A stretch of DNA of 64,000 nt from Hyphomonadaceae bacterium (lineage in GTDB: Bacteria; Pseudomonadota; Alphaproteobacteria; Caulobacterales; Aquidulcibacteraceae): assembly GCA_019636095.1 (NCBI GenBank), contig JAHBYF010000005.1, positions 62,001 to 126,000 on the forward strand, written 5' to 3'. Numbering within the stretch: the first letter of the stretch is position 1; every line of letters starts with the position of its first letter. The position numbers and the translations under genes are program-made. Shown here one piece after another: positions 7,949 to 17,053 of the stretch. The notes beneath the pieces are model-generated. The model was not told the origin of the DNA. It was given only the letters and a program-made list of their open reading frames with translations, and ran no database searches.

Positions 7949-9832
7949 GTGACAGTTCAGGTATTGGGCCGTCGTTTGCCTGCGATGGTGACTTATGTCG
8001 TGGCGCTCGCAGTGTCGTTGCTGTTGTTGGTGACGGCCGTCGTCGCCGCCTTGGTTCAGGCGAACAACAGTTCGGAGGTCAACGCGGAGGTTCGCGCGTC
8101 GATCCAGGCGAGATCGAATTATCGGATATTGCTGCAGCGTCTGACGGATGCGGAAACAGCTCAGCGCGGATATCTGCTCACCGGCGAAGACGAATACCTA
8201 GAACCGCTGCGGGGCGCTCGCGCTCAGGTAGAAGGCCATCTGGGCTGGCTCGAACAGGCGGAGCAACTCAATTCGGCCAACAAGGCCGAGTTGGGGCGCT
8301 TGCGAGATTTGGTTGAAGCCAAGCTGCGCGAGCTTGAGGGCACTATAGCGCTGCAAGACAGCGGTGGACGTGCTGTAGCAATGCACCTCGTTCGCGAGGG
8401 CTCGGGGCGCGAACTCATGGATGAAGTCCGTGACATCGTCGACCGTGCGCAATCGCGAGAGAATGCTCGTCTCGAAAATCGTTTGGCCGAAGACGATCGC
8501 GGCAACTTAAGACTTCGTGTCGTCACCTTGATTGCGGGTTTGGTGCTGTTCGCGATCGGCGGCTTGTTGGTTCTCGTGGTGCGCAATGCAATGGCCGAAT
8601 TGCGCGCCTCTCGCGACGAGGCGCAAAGCGCTCATGAGCGTGTGTTGCAGGAGATGGGTGCGCGCGAGCAGGCGGAGGCGAAGGTTCGCCAGATGCTGAA
8701 GATGGACGCGATCGGCCAACTCACGGGCGGGGTTGCGCACGACTTCAACAACATGCTCGCTGTGATCATCAGCGCGCTGCAGCTGGCGCAGCGACGCTTG
8801 GCGCGCGGCGATACCGATATTTCACGCTTCACCGACGCCGCCATGGATGGCGCGCGCCGCGCGGCGACGCTGACCAGCCGCTTGCTCGCCTTCGCCAGAC
8901 GTCAGCCGCTGCAGCCACAAGTCATTGATGTGAACCGCGTCGTTGGCGGCATGTCTGATCTGCTTCGCCGGACGCTTGGGGGAAACATCGACCTCGAAGT
9001 CGTGCTCGGCGGCGGCGTTTGGCGCTGCAACACCGACCAAAGCGAAGTCGAGAACGCTATCCTCAACATTTGCGTCAATGCCCGCGACGCGATGCCGGAA
9101 GGCGGCAAGCTGACGATCGAGACATCCAACGCGTTCTTGGATGAGGCCTACGCCGCGGCGAGTTCAGAGGTGACGGCCGGCCAGTACGTGATGATTGCCA
9201 TAACGGACACGGGCGGCGGCATCCCGCCGGACGTGAAGGCGCGCGTTTTCGAGCCATTCTTCACCACCAAGGAAGTCGGCAAGGGCACCGGCCTTGGACT
9301 TGCTCACGTGCATGGGTTCCTGAAGCAGACCGGCGGCCACGTCGCGATCTATTCGGAAGTGGGCGTCGGCACGACGGTGAAGCTCTATTTGCCGAGAACG
9401 CAAATGGAGGAACGCGACCAGGTTGCGCCGCAGGCGCTCAGCAAGGAGCTGCCATTGGGCGATGCGGGTACGATCGTGCTCGTCGTCGAAGACGAAGACC
9501 GCGTGCGCAATCTGAGCGTCGCGTCGCTGCGCGAGCTTGGTTACACCGTTATTCACGCTTCAAGTGGCGGGGAAGCGCTTCAGAAGCTGGAATCCAAGCC
9601 GGGGGTTTCGCTCATGTTCACTGATATCGTCATGCCTGGGATGAGCGGGCGGAAGTTGGCGGATGAGGCAAAGGCGCGCTATCCCGAGCTCAAGGTGCTT
9701 TACACCACTGGCTATACGCAAAATGCGATCGTTCATAATGGCGTGGTCGATGCCGATGCGCGCCTGTTGCTGAAGCCGTATTCGATCGATGATCTCGCGC
9801 GCAAAGTGCGCGCTGTACTGGATGAGGAATAG
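7949..9832 (+). CDS. Hybrid sensor histidine kinase with CHASE3 domain
   Basis: The 627-residue protein has a first transmembrane helix near residues 15-38, a periplasmic CHASE3 domain (about 40-185, with the [15 protein letters not shown] signature), and a second helix (about 190-212). A coiled segment follows, then a histidine kinase domain with phosphoacceptor H264 in GGVAHDFNN. The ATPase domain contains [17 protein letters not shown] and GTGLGL. A C-terminal receiver has D559 in FTDIVMPG and the conserved K in LLKPYS. The receiver at its own C-terminus implies a phosphorelay or self-regulation. No response regulator or phosphotransferase gene is adjacent. GTG at 7949 is the start; an ATG at 7985 would remove 12 residues. 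Confidence 0.9.
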   Translation: MTVQVLGRRLPAMVTYVVALAVSLLLLVTAVVAALVQANNSSEVNAEVRASIQARSNYRILLQRLTDAETAQRGYLLTGEDEYLEPLRGARAQVEGHLGWLEQAEQLNSANKAELGRLRDLVEAKLRELEGTIALQDSGGRAVAMHLVREGSGRELMDEVRDIVDRAQSRENARLENRLAEDDRGNLRLRVVTLIAGLVLFAIGGLLVLVVRNAMAELRASRDEAQSAHERVLQEMGAREQAEAKVRQMLKMDAIGQLTGGVAHDFNNMLAVIISALQLAQRRLARGDTDISRFTDAAMDGARRAATLTSRLLAFARRQPLQPQVIDVNRVVGGMSDLLRRTLGGNIDLEVVLGGGVWRCNTDQSEVENAILNICVNARDAMPEGGKLTIETSNAFLDEAYAAASSEVTAGQYVMIAITDTGGGIPPDVKARVFEPFFTTKEVGKGTGLGLAHVHGFLKQTGGHVAIYSEVGVGTTVKLYLPRTQMEERDQVAPQALSKELPLGDAGTIVLVVEDEDRVRNLSVASLRELGYTVIHASSGGEALQKLESKPGVSLMFTDIVMPGMSGRKLADEAKARYPELKVLYTTGYTQNAIVHNGVVDADARLLLKPYSIDDLARKVRAVLDEE

Positions 9833-9868
9833 CGGCGGCGCGATGGCCGCCGCAAGTCATCGCGACGC

Positions 9869-10294
9869 CTATTTCGGCGGAATGTAGTAAGGCGAATTGG
9901 GGTCGAGCGTCGCGTCATATTGAGGCGAGCGGGGGTCAAGACGCGGATCGTAGTAGGGGCCGTCGCCTTCCTCGATAATGGCGTATCCGGAGCCCTCATA
10001 GCGCGCGATAACGACTGGATGGTTGGTGTCATAGACGCTGTTGTCTGTGGTTTCGACTTCGCAGGCGCGGTTGATTTGAGCTTGGCGTGTGTTGGTGCGC
10101 CCATCGTGCACGCCGCAAACCTGCTCGGCGGCGTTGTCGATGCGCTGGATCAGCGCGTCAGCGCCGGCTGCGCTGTTGAGATTCAAGTCGCTGTAGGTGA
10201 CGACGCGTTCTTCTGGCTGCGTTTGGGCGAGGGCGGGCGCGGCGAAGGTGAGGCCGATGGCGGTGGCGATTGCTAGATGCAGTGAGCGGGACAT
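9869..10294 (-). CDS. UrcA family protein
   Basis: A 141-residue exported protein: a signal peptide ends at ALAQ near residue 24, followed by the UrcA domain with VTYSDLNLNSAAGADALIQRI, CGVHDG and the second Cys in RACE, probably a disulfide pair. UrcA proteins are secreted, common in Caulobacterales and Sphingomonadales, and of unknown function. The last 30 residues form two imperfect repeats around YYDPRLDPRSPQYDATLDPN that are not part of the domain. It converges with the hybrid kinase gene. Confidence 0.85.
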   Translation of the reverse strand: MSRSLHLAIATAIGLTFAAPALAQTQPEERVVTYSDLNLNSAAGADALIQRIDNAAEQVCGVHDGRTNTRQAQINRACEVETTDNSVYDTNHPVVIARYEGSGYAIIEEGDGPYYDPRLDPRSPQYDATLDPNSPYYIPPK

Positions 10295-10362
10295 GGTCTT
10301 GAATCTCCTGATGGCCCCGCCCTGTTGCGTGGCTAACGACCTCCTCCTCGATCAGTTCCGGA

Positions 10363-12117
10363 TTAACTTGCTTGTTCCGCGCTTTGGAATTGCAGGCGCG
10401 AGAGGCGAGCGTAGAGACCGCCCGCGGCGACGAGTTCGTCATGGTTGCCAACCTCAACGATGCGGCCGCCTTCGAGCGCCAGGATGCGGTCGGCGTCGCG
10501 CACCGTGGCCAAACGGTGCGCTATGACGAGCACAGTGCGGCCTTTGGAGAGTCGCTTCAGCGCGTCCTGCACTTGTGCCTCGCTTTGGGCGTCGAGCGCG
10601 CTGGTGGCTTCGTCGAGCAGGAGGATCGGCGCGTCGCGGAGAAAGGCGCGCGCGAGCGCGATGCGCTGGCGCTCGCCGCCGGACAGATTGCCACCGCGCT
10701 CGCCGGCCATCGTGTCGTAGCCGTTGGGGAGCGCGGCGATGAAATCGTGCGCGGCGGCATTGCGCGCGGCGTCTTCGATTTCAGCATGAGTGGCGCCTGC
10801 GCGGCCAAGCGCGATATTGTTGCGGATGGTGTCGTTGAAGAGGGCGGCTTCCTGCGCAACCAAGGAGATGGCGTTGCGTAGCGAGACGAGCGTAACGTCG
10901 CGTACGTCTTGGCCATCGACGCGAACAGCGCCTTGAGTGACGTCATAGAGGCGCGGCAGCAGATTGAAGATAGTGGACTTGCCGGCGCCGGAAGGGCCGA
11001 CGAAGGCGACGGTCTCGCCTGGCTCCACGGCGAAGCTTACATCGTTCAGCGCCGGCGCGTCGCCGTAGCTGAAGCTGACATGATCAAACTCGACCCGGCC
11101 GGTTTTTGTCTCCAGCGTCTTTGCGTTCGGTTTGTCGGTGATGCTGATAGGTTCGTCGATCAGGCCGAAAATGCGCGCCAGCGCCGCCTTTGCTTCGCTG
11201 ACCAGCGTGTTGAACTGGCCCATCGCCCGCGCTGAGGGCGTGGCGGTGGCGAAGGCAGTGGTGATGCCGATGAGGTCGCCGATCGTCATCTGGTGCTGGC
11301 TGATGCGCCAACCGGCGATGAGCAGCACGGCGCCGAAGGCAAGCCCGCCGATCAGCTCCAGCACCGGCACGGTGACGGCGCGGTTGCGCGCCAGCTTCAG
11401 TTGCAATTTGCGGCGTTCATCGAAGGCGAGGCGCGCGCGGCCGGCTTCGTGCGTCTCAAGACTGTAGGTCTTTACAAAACGCGCCAGGCCGAAGCTTTCG
11501 AAGAGCACAGCCGACAACGCCCCGATCTGTTGTTGGGCGGCGTGGGTGCGTTTGCGGGCGCTTGCGGCGATAGCCTGCATCGGACCCGCAGCCAGTGCGA
11601 ACACCGCAAGGACAACGAGGGTCAGAACCCAATCGAGCCACAGCATCCAGCCGATGGCGCCAATGAGGGTCAGGGTATCGCGCACGGCGGTTTGCCCCCC
11701 GCGCACGAGCGCTTCGCTGACGACGTTGATGTCGTTGGTGAAGCGCGACACCAGTTTGCCCGGCTCTTCGCGGGCGTGGCGGGCAAAGTCCGAGATCAGC
11801 AGTTTGCCGAACATGGCGGCTTGCAGGTCGCGCAGCACTTTGAGCGCTAGGCCCTGCGAAAGCACCGCTTGCGCCCACATTGCGAACGCACGCGCGGCGG
11901 CGAGCGCCACCGCGGCGCCGACCCAGAACACAATCTGCGACCAGGCGCCCGCATTGATTGCGTCGGTCGCGAACTTGACGATGCCTGCGTAGGAAACGCC
12001 GGTGAACGCCACCAAGGCCAGCACGGGCGCGAGCACGGCGACGTCGCCCATGTAGCGTGAAACGTATTCGCGCCAGAGCCTTGCTAGATAGGGGCCCTCA
12101 TCCATGCCCTTCGTCAC
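10363..12117 (-). CDS. MsbA-like ABC exporter (fused permease-ATPase)
   Basis: A 584-residue half-transporter. Six transmembrane helices occupy about residues 20-300, with the SRFTNDINVVSEALVRGG coupling region. An ATPase domain follows, with Walker A GPSGAGKST, signature LSGGERQR, Walker B ILLLDEATSALD and the H-loop IAHRL. Such homodimers flip lipid A (MsbA) or export hydrophobic compounds. Its placement after DUF4170, in a region that also carries waaA and lpxK, favours a lipid A flippase role, but this is inferred. GTG at 12117 overlaps the DUF4170 stop (GTGA); the ATG at 12105 is an alternative. Confidence 0.85.
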   Translation of the reverse strand: MTKGMDEGPYLARLWREYVSRYMGDVAVLAPVLALVAFTGVSYAGIVKFATDAINAGAWSQIVFWVGAAVALAAARAFAMWAQAVLSQGLALKVLRDLQAAMFGKLLISDFARHAREEPGKLVSRFTNDINVVSEALVRGGQTAVRDTLTLIGAIGWMLWLDWVLTLVVLAVFALAAGPMQAIAASARKRTHAAQQQIGALSAVLFESFGLARFVKTYSLETHEAGRARLAFDERRKLQLKLARNRAVTVPVLELIGGLAFGAVLLIAGWRISQHQMTIGDLIGITTAFATATPSARAMGQFNTLVSEAKAALARIFGLIDEPISITDKPNAKTLETKTGRVEFDHVSFSYGDAPALNDVSFAVEPGETVAFVGPSGAGKSTIFNLLPRLYDVTQGAVRVDGQDVRDVTLVSLRNAISLVAQEAALFNDTIRNNIALGRAGATHAEIEDAARNAAAHDFIAALPNGYDTMAGERGGNLSGGERQRIALARAFLRDAPILLLDEATSALDAQSEAQVQDALKRLSKGRTVLVIAHRLATVRDADRILALEGGRIVEVGNHDELVAAGGLYARLSRLQFQSAEQAS

Positions 12118-12359
12118 ATCTCGCCTTCGGGGTCGGTCCCCGGATCGAGCAAGCGGTGAGCGTGGATGATGAAGTAGCGCATACGGGCGTTGTCGATGGT
12201 GCGCTGCGCCGCGCCCTTCCAAGCGTCGTAAGCGGCGCGGTAGTTCGGATAAGCGCCGATGAAGTCTACGGCCTTGAGGTCGCTGAACTCAGGGCGATCG
12301 AGATCTTTCATCTCGCCGCCGATGACGAGGTGGAGAAGCTGACGGTGGTGTTCGCTCAT
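12114..12359 (-). CDS. DUF4170 domain protein
   Basis: This 81-residue soluble protein has LLHLVIGGEMKDL near the start, FIGAYPNYRAAYDAWKGAAQ in the middle and YFIIHAHRLLDP at the end, which fits DUF4170. The function is unknown. In alphaproteobacteria this gene is regularly found between a CysQ-like phosphatase and lipid A or ABC exporter genes, the order seen here. Its stop overlaps the start of the exporter. Confidence 0.85.
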   Translation of the reverse strand: MSEHHRQLLHLVIGGEMKDLDRPEFSDLKAVDFIGAYPNYRAAYDAWKGAAQRTIDNARMRYFIIHAHRLLDPGTDPEGEM

Positions 12360-12365
12360 GTGCCT

Positions 12366-13181
12366 TTAGCCGCTGGTGGCCTGCGCGCGCGGATCGGGCA
12401 GGGTTTTCGTGCGCTCGATTAGCAAAGCATGCAGTGCTGCGCCAGCGGCTGCGACGCCAGGGACGCGCGGGTCTTCGTTGTTGAACCGGAGTGGAGCGCC
12501 CCACATGTCGGAGACTACGCCGCCGGCGGCTTCGACAATGGCTGCGCCAGCAGCGACGTCCCATTCGTGTTTCCAGCCAAACAGCATGGTCGCGTCACCC
12601 ATGCCGGCGCCAACCAGCGCCAGGCGATAGGCGATGGAATGGCGCTCAATGATGTCCATCTTCGGCCACGTCGCGGACCAGCGTTTATCGGCGAAGCGGC
12701 TTTTCTGGCCGATCATGCGCGCGCCTTCGAGAAATCCGATGTCGGAGACTTTCATCGGCCGGCCGTTGAACCAGGCGCCGTGCCCGACCGCGCCGGTGAA
12801 CATCTCATCGGTCATAGGATTGTAGACGACACCGGCGTAGGCGCGCGTACCGTCAAGCAGGCCGGCGCTAATCGTCCATTGCGGCGTTTTGCCAATGAGC
12901 GAAGCGGTGCCGTCGATCGGATCGATCATGAAGGTGCGTTCTTTGCCGATGCGATATTCCGGCTTGTCCGGCGTTTCCTCCGAAAGCCAGCCGTAGTCGG
13001 GACGCTGGGAAAGGAGTTTGATTTCCAGCATCGCGTCGACGGCCTTGTCGACATTGGTAACGGGGCCTGCTTCGCCTTTGGACTCGATCTCAAGCGGCTT
13101 CAGCGACAGCGCGCGCGCCATCGCCCCCGCTTCGCGGACGCAAGCTTCCAGCAATTCGAGTTCAGACGCCGCCGATTGCAA
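12366..13181 (-). CDS. Inositol monophosphatase family / CysQ-like 3'(2'),5'-bisphosphate nucleotidase
   Basis: The 271-residue protein carries the Li-sensitive phosphatase motifs: PVTNVDKAVD, SEET, the metal-binding IDPIDGTASL and the C-terminal HEWDVAAGAAIVEAAGG. The family hydrolyses inositol phosphates, PAP or related phosphomonoesters with Mg2+, and the exact substrate cannot be read from sequence. The best start is a TTG that overlaps the last 20 bases of pmbA; a few internal TTG codons are possible. It lies in the pmbA-cysQ-DUF4170-exporter operon. Confidence 0.85.
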   Translation of the reverse strand: MQSAASELELLEACVREAGAMARALSLKPLEIESKGEAGPVTNVDKAVDAMLEIKLLSQRPDYGWLSEETPDKPEYRIGKERTFMIDPIDGTASLIGKTPQWTISAGLLDGTRAYAGVVYNPMTDEMFTGAVGHGAWFNGRPMKVSDIGFLEGARMIGQKSRFADKRWSATWPKMDIIERHSIAYRLALVGAGMGDATMLFGWKHEWDVAAGAAIVEAAGGVVSDMWGAPLRFNNEDPRVPGVAAAGAALHALLIERTKTLPDPRAQATSG

Positions 13182-14508
13182 GGTCGTCCACGATCAGGCT
13201 GGAAATTTCGAGGGAGCCACGCATGTCGATGTCGGAGCCCGTGCGCAGGCGCTTGAAGATGTCGAGCAGATTGCCGGCGACAGTGATTTCGCTCACCGGG
13301 TGCGCGATCTCGCCGTTCTCGAACCAATAGCCTGAGACGCCGACCGACCAATCCGCCGTGTTCGGGTTGAGCGAAGGTGAGAACATGTCGGTGACAAAGA
13401 CGCCCTTGCCGGCGTTCTTCATCAAGGTCGCGAGATCCTCCGCGCCCGGCTTCACGAAGACGTTCGATGTTGCGATGCCAGGCGGGCCGCCGTGACCGGC
13501 GGTGGCGTGGCCGTTGGGTTCAAGATTGAGCTGGCGCGCGGCGGATGCGTTGAGCAGCCACATCGTCAACACGCCATCGTCGATGAGCGTGTGCGCGGAA
13601 ACCGCGCCGCCTTCGCCGTCGAACCAGTGGCTGCCGGCGCCACGCTTTACAAATGGATCTTCGTGAATGCGGAAGCCCTCGGCAAAAATGCGCTCGCCCA
13701 TCTTGTCCTTCAGGAACGACACGCCGCGCGCGACGGCCGCGCCAGAAATGGCGGAGAAGAAGGGCGAGATGATGCGGCCGGCCAAGCGGTTCTCGAAAAT
13801 CACTGAAGCTTTTTGGCTCGCGATCTTGCGCGCGCCGATGCGTTTGGCGGTGCGTTCTCCCGCGATGCGGCCAATGTCTTCGGGCGAGGGCAGGTCAGCA
13901 AGGAAGCGTTTGGTGCGCCATTCATAATCGCGCTCCATCTCATCGTCCTTCTCGGCGACGGGCTGTGTGCCGAGAGAGTACGAAGTGCCGGACTCGAAGC
14001 CTTCAAAGCCGTTCGAGGTCATGTGAACGAAGGTCGAGTGCTCACTTGAGGCGCCGCCGCCGCCGGAATTGACGATGCCGGGAATGGCGAGCGAGGCCGC
14101 TTCACAGCGTTTTGCCAGATCGAGCAATTGTTCGGGCGTCGGCCGGGCGGTGTCGGATTGTTCGAGATCGGGCGTCGCGCCTTTGGCGTGGTAGCGGGCC
14201 TCCAAGAGGCCAGCGAATTTGTCCTCGGGGGCAAATTTCGCCATCGCCACCGTGCGCTCGGCGAGGTCGCGCAGGCCCTTGGCGGAGAGATCAGTCGAGG
14301 AGGCGGCGGCCTGCTTTTTGCCAATGAAGGCCCGGAGCGCCACCGAGCGGGCTTCCTCGCGCTCCATGCCCTCCAGTTCGCCCATCCGGACCTCAGCCGA
14401 GATGCTCTCGCGGACCGCCAGAGAGGCCTCGGAGGCGTCGGCGCCAGCTTGTTTTGCGTAATCGATAAGGGCCGCGAGTGCGGCGTGTGAATCGGTGTCG
14501 AAGGCCAT
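13162..14508 (-). CDS. pmbA: TldE/PmbA-type metallopeptidase subunit
   Basis: The 448-residue product belongs to the TldD/PmbA family. It has the N-terminal RESISAEVRMGELEGM, the central GAGSHWFDGEGG, and the C-terminal block with VSGYWFENGEI, VSEITVAGNL and FKRLRTGSD. TldD and TldE(PmbA) form a heterodimeric zinc protease that degrades unfolded or modified peptides such as microcin B17 precursor. No HExxxH zinc motif is visible, as expected for the PmbA rather than the TldD subunit. The partner tldD is not in this window. It is the first gene of its operon. Confidence 0.9.
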   Translation of the reverse strand: MAFDTDSHAALAALIDYAKQAGADASEASLAVRESISAEVRMGELEGMEREEARSVALRAFIGKKQAAASSTDLSAKGLRDLAERTVAMAKFAPEDKFAGLLEARYHAKGATPDLEQSDTARPTPEQLLDLAKRCEAASLAIPGIVNSGGGGASSEHSTFVHMTSNGFEGFESGTSYSLGTQPVAEKDDEMERDYEWRTKRFLADLPSPEDIGRIAGERTAKRIGARKIASQKASVIFENRLAGRIISPFFSAISGAAVARGVSFLKDKMGERIFAEGFRIHEDPFVKRGAGSHWFDGEGGAVSAHTLIDDGVLTMWLLNASAARQLNLEPNGHATAGHGGPPGIATSNVFVKPGAEDLATLMKNAGKGVFVTDMFSPSLNPNTADWSVGVSGYWFENGEIAHPVSEITVAGNLLDIFKRLRTGSDIDMRGSLEISSLIVDDLAIGGV

Positions 14509-14567
14509 GGCCGCAACATGGCCCCCCCAGGCGGTCGGGGCAATTGCGTACTACGGTATTATGAAAC

Positions 14568-14972
14568 CTAAAGCTGCTGGCTGAGCCCGGCCCAGATGAG
14601 GCCGCCGCCGAGGAGGGCGTAGGAGGTCCAGGTCAGCACCATGCCCGCCATGCGGCCGAAATTGAGCGTGCCGGTGTGGAGGCCGAAGCCGTGCAAAATT
14701 CTGCCGAAGGTCAAAGAAATTCCGGCGGCGTGGAGCAGCCAGGTTGGCGTCGCAGGGTCGAAAAGCGCCAGCAGCGTGAGGCCGACGAGGCCTGCAGGGA
14801 TATATTCGGCGGCGTTGGCGTGGGCGCGCACCGCGCGCGTGAAGGCCTCATTGCCGCCGTCGCCCAACGTGATCTTGTGCTTGCGGCGGCCGCTCACCAC
14901 TAGGACTGCGAGCACCAACAAAATCAGAATATTTACGCCTGCATAAAGCGCGGCGATCTCTAGACGCAGCAT
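14568..14972 (-). CDS. MAPEG family membrane protein
   Basis: A 134-residue protein with four transmembrane helices. It shows the MAPEG pattern: RRKHKITLGDGGNEAFTRAVRAHANAAEYIPAGL in the first cytosolic loop (positions about 30-63) and GRILHGFGLHTG further on. Eukaryotic members are membrane glutathione or eicosanoid enzymes; bacterial ones are mostly uncharacterised. The RAHANA/EY region corresponds to the family's glutathione-binding Arg and Asn. It is monocistronic, about 60 bp from pmbA. Confidence 0.85.
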   Translation of the reverse strand: MLRLEIAALYAGVNILILLVLAVLVVSGRRKHKITLGDGGNEAFTRAVRAHANAAEYIPAGLVGLTLLALFDPATPTWLLHAAGISLTFGRILHGFGLHTGTLNFGRMAGMVLTWTSYALLGGGLIWAGLSQQL

Positions 14973-15108
14973 CGAGCCTTCTCCCTGCGCATTGCTCTAG
15001 TCTGTGGGCAATTCGCATTTCAACCTTTTGTTTTGTTTTCAGAAACCGCGTGTTCACCGGCACTAGGCATTATCTGCCCAACAAAGAATGCCTCGAAGGC
15101 AGGGTTGG

Positions 15109-15279
15109 GTGGTTTTGATCGACGCGAGTTTCATCTCAGGCGTCGCATGGGCGATGTTCGCGGCGGCAGCAGGCACCGGCCTGGCAGCCGCCGCGATAGC
15201 CTTGTTCCGCAAAGCTGAAGAGAGCGATTACGATTTCGCGGCGGGCTACAACGCGCTCGCGCCGACGATCGGCGAGTAG
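15109..15279 (+). CDS. Possible small single-pass membrane protein
   Basis: A 56-codon frame starting at GTG (first residues VVLIDASFISGVAW) encodes one hydrophobic helix rich in Ala and Gly, then a polar tail with FRKAEESDYDF. Third codon positions are strongly GC-rich, like neighbouring genes. A GGCAGGG stretch about 8 bases upstream could be a ribosome-binding site. I recognise no family. An ATG at 15088 would add seven residues. Confidence 0.45.
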   Translation: MVLIDASFISGVAWAMFAAAAGTGLAAAAIALFRKAEESDYDFAAGYNALAPTIGE

Positions 15280-15345
15280 ATTACAAAAAACAAAACGACA
15301 CGCATGGCGCCGCGCCGCTAAGGTCGCGCGCGTGGAGGCCTGTTC

Positions 15346-15831
15346 ATGAAATTACGTGCGATCGTGTTGGCGCTGGCTTTGGCCGCGTGCGGACAAACCG
15401 GCGAACAGGGCGGCGAGACCTCAACGACGCCCGCCCATCCCGATCCATTCACTCTGAACATCGAAATCGGCCGCTATGGCGCGATGCTCTCGCAAGTGAA
15501 CGATCAGACGGCGGAGCGGCCGGGCTCGACTGAGCCTGAAGTGACGTCGCAGCGCGAATTGGCGCGGCGTCTGCGTGAAGCGGTCTGGAACTATAACATT
15601 CAACGCTCGCAGCTCTGTGCGAAGGGGCTGTTCACGGAAGTCGCGTGCGGCTCTGCGTATGAGCCGGTTTGGATTTCTGAGCCGAATACGGTTGAGCCGA
15701 CGTTGGAAGAGATTCAGTCGCGCGCCGATGCGCTTGGGAGCGAAGTGCAGACGCTGTGGGGCGCGGTTTGCGACGACGCGAGATCACGCGTGCCGGAAGA
15801 AGAGCGGATGAGCGTTTGTCCGATGGAGTAG
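15346..15831 (+). CDS. Hypothetical lipoprotein
   Basis: A 161-residue protein with a short lipoprotein signal ending in LALAAC. The mature part is polar and probably helical, with three Cys residues (LCAKG, VACGS, VCDDA) plus one near the C-terminus that could form disulfides. A GGAGG at about 15332 precedes the ATG. I do not recognise the family; it is likely an outer- or inner-membrane anchored periplasmic protein. Confidence 0.65.
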   Translation: MKLRAIVLALALAACGQTGEQGGETSTTPAHPDPFTLNIEIGRYGAMLSQVNDQTAERPGSTEPEVTSQRELARRLREAVWNYNIQRSQLCAKGLFTEVACGSAYEPVWISEPNTVEPTLEEIQSRADALGSEVQTLWGAVCDDARSRVPEEERMSVCPME

Positions 15832-15843
15832 GCGCCCGCGTGC

Positions 15844-16404
15844 TCAATTGAACTCAGTAAAGAAGAACGCGCCGCTTTCGTCCATCTCCCACTCCAGGCG
15901 GTGCGGTCCAATCTGGCCTATAAGAAGTATTGGGCTTCCAGCGTCGCCCACGTGTATGTTCTGCAGTTGGAAATCGGCGAAGTCTTTCGCAGCGCTTGGC
16001 ACTGGCGTGTCCACGAATCTTTGATGCGCCTCGTTCCAAACGGCTTGAAGGTTCGACGTTATTCGCTTGAGATGTTCGCGCGCTGAATCGCTGATGGATA
16101 GAGCGATCGAAGTGTGCGGAAGGTATCGAAAAGTGGCGCCTGGCGCCGAGACCAGGTCGTCGCAATCAAATGTGAGCAGGCAGTCGGGCAATGATCCCCC
16201 TTTGACCGCGCCTGCCCATTCGACGAGGTTGGGGCCCGAATGCATTTGAGGGCTTGAACCGAATGGCAAGACCAAGCTGTCGCGTTGGACTAGCCAAAGT
16301 GAGCCGAAGTCAGTGTCTTCAATCCGCCGAAAGGGCGGAGCGAATCCGCAGCTTTGTAAGTGCTGAGAAATGACTTCGGGAATGGGATCGTCAGGCGTTG
16401 GCAT
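15844..16404 (-). CDS. Hypothetical protein, third gene of the desaturase operon
   Basis: This 186-residue protein lacks a signal peptide and membrane segments. It begins MPTPDDPIPEVISQHL and contains DTDFGSLWLVQRDSLVLPFG and DCLLTFDCDDLVSAPG. I recognise no domain. It starts 4 bp after the methyltransferase stop, so it belongs to the desaturase-methyltransferase-unknown operon. Base composition is slightly less GC-rich than its neighbours, which may indicate later acquisition. Confidence 0.6.
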   Translation of the reverse strand: MPTPDDPIPEVISQHLQSCGFAPPFRRIEDTDFGSLWLVQRDSLVLPFGSSPQMHSGPNLVEWAGAVKGGSLPDCLLTFDCDDLVSAPGATFRYLPHTSIALSISDSAREHLKRITSNLQAVWNEAHQRFVDTPVPSAAKDFADFQLQNIHVGDAGSPILLIGQIGPHRLEWEMDESGAFFFTEFN

Positions 16405-16408
16405 CCGA

Positions 16409-17053
16409 CTAGCGCAGCCTCCACACTGCCGCGCGTTTTACTTCTGCGTCTTCTAGCGCGCGGGTGACGGGGATGTCGTAGGCGGCGATTTGTTCGAGTT
16501 TGTCGCGCGGGAGATAGGTGCGGCCTGGGTCGCCGATGAGGATTGTTTTGCCGGCGGCTTGTTGGTCGATGAGCCAAGCGAGCACGCGCGGAGCGAGATC
16601 GCGATCGTAGAAGAGATCGCCGACGAGGATGACTTCTGCATCCGTTGGTCTGCCGACGGGATCGGCGTCGCTGGTTTCGACGATGACGCTGTTCAGTTCA
16701 GCGTTGAGGATCGCGGCGTGTGAGGCGAAGGCGTCGATGTCTATGGCGAGCGTGGATGTGGCGCCAGCTTTCATCGCGGCGATGGCGACGAGGCCCGAGC
16801 CGGAGGCGACATCCATCGAGGTTTTGCCGCGGACGGTTTCAGGATGATCGAGAATGTAGCGCGCGAGCGCCTGGCCACCCGCCCACGCGAACGCCCAGAA
16901 CGGCGGCGGCAGGCCCAATTCTCCTAGTTGTTCCTCGGTGAGCTCCCATAGGCTCACCGCATCGTCGGCGAGATAGAGCGAAAGCTCCGGCACATGGCTC
17001 GGCGCAAGCACGCGCGTGTTCTCGCGGATGAAGGCGGGAATGTCTGAGATCAA
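16409..17053 (-). CDS. Class I SAM methyltransferase resembling ETF-beta lysine methyltransferase
   Basis: The 214-residue protein has PPFWAFAWAGGQALARYIL, motif I MDVASGSGLVAIAA, an acidic post-I loop AIDIDAF, VGDLFYD and GDPGRTYLP. This combination matches bacterial relatives of METTL20, which trimethylate lysines of electron transfer flavoprotein beta. The ETF substrate is an inference, and no etf genes are in the window. Start is TTG, overlapping the desaturase stop in a TTGA arrangement. Confidence 0.8.
   Translation of the reverse strand: MISDIPAFIRENTRVLAPSHVPELSLYLADDAVSLWELTEEQLGELGLPPPFWAFAWAGGQALARYILDHPETVRGKTSMDVASGSGLVAIAAMKAGATSTLAIDIDAFASHAAILNAELNSVIVETSDADPVGRPTDAEVILVGDLFYDRDLAPRVLAWLIDQQAAGKTILIGDPGRTYLPRDKLEQIAAYDIPVTRALEDAEVKRAAVWRLR

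Noticed and set aside
9835..9856. GCGGC/GCCGC hairpin between the hybrid kinase and UrcA as a terminator
   Set aside because: The stem is short and interrupted and no T-run follows on either strand.
12429..13256. A 275-codon rightward frame antisense to the CysQ-like gene
   Set aside because: The leftward gene holds all phosphatase motifs; the antisense frame is a GC-skew artefact.
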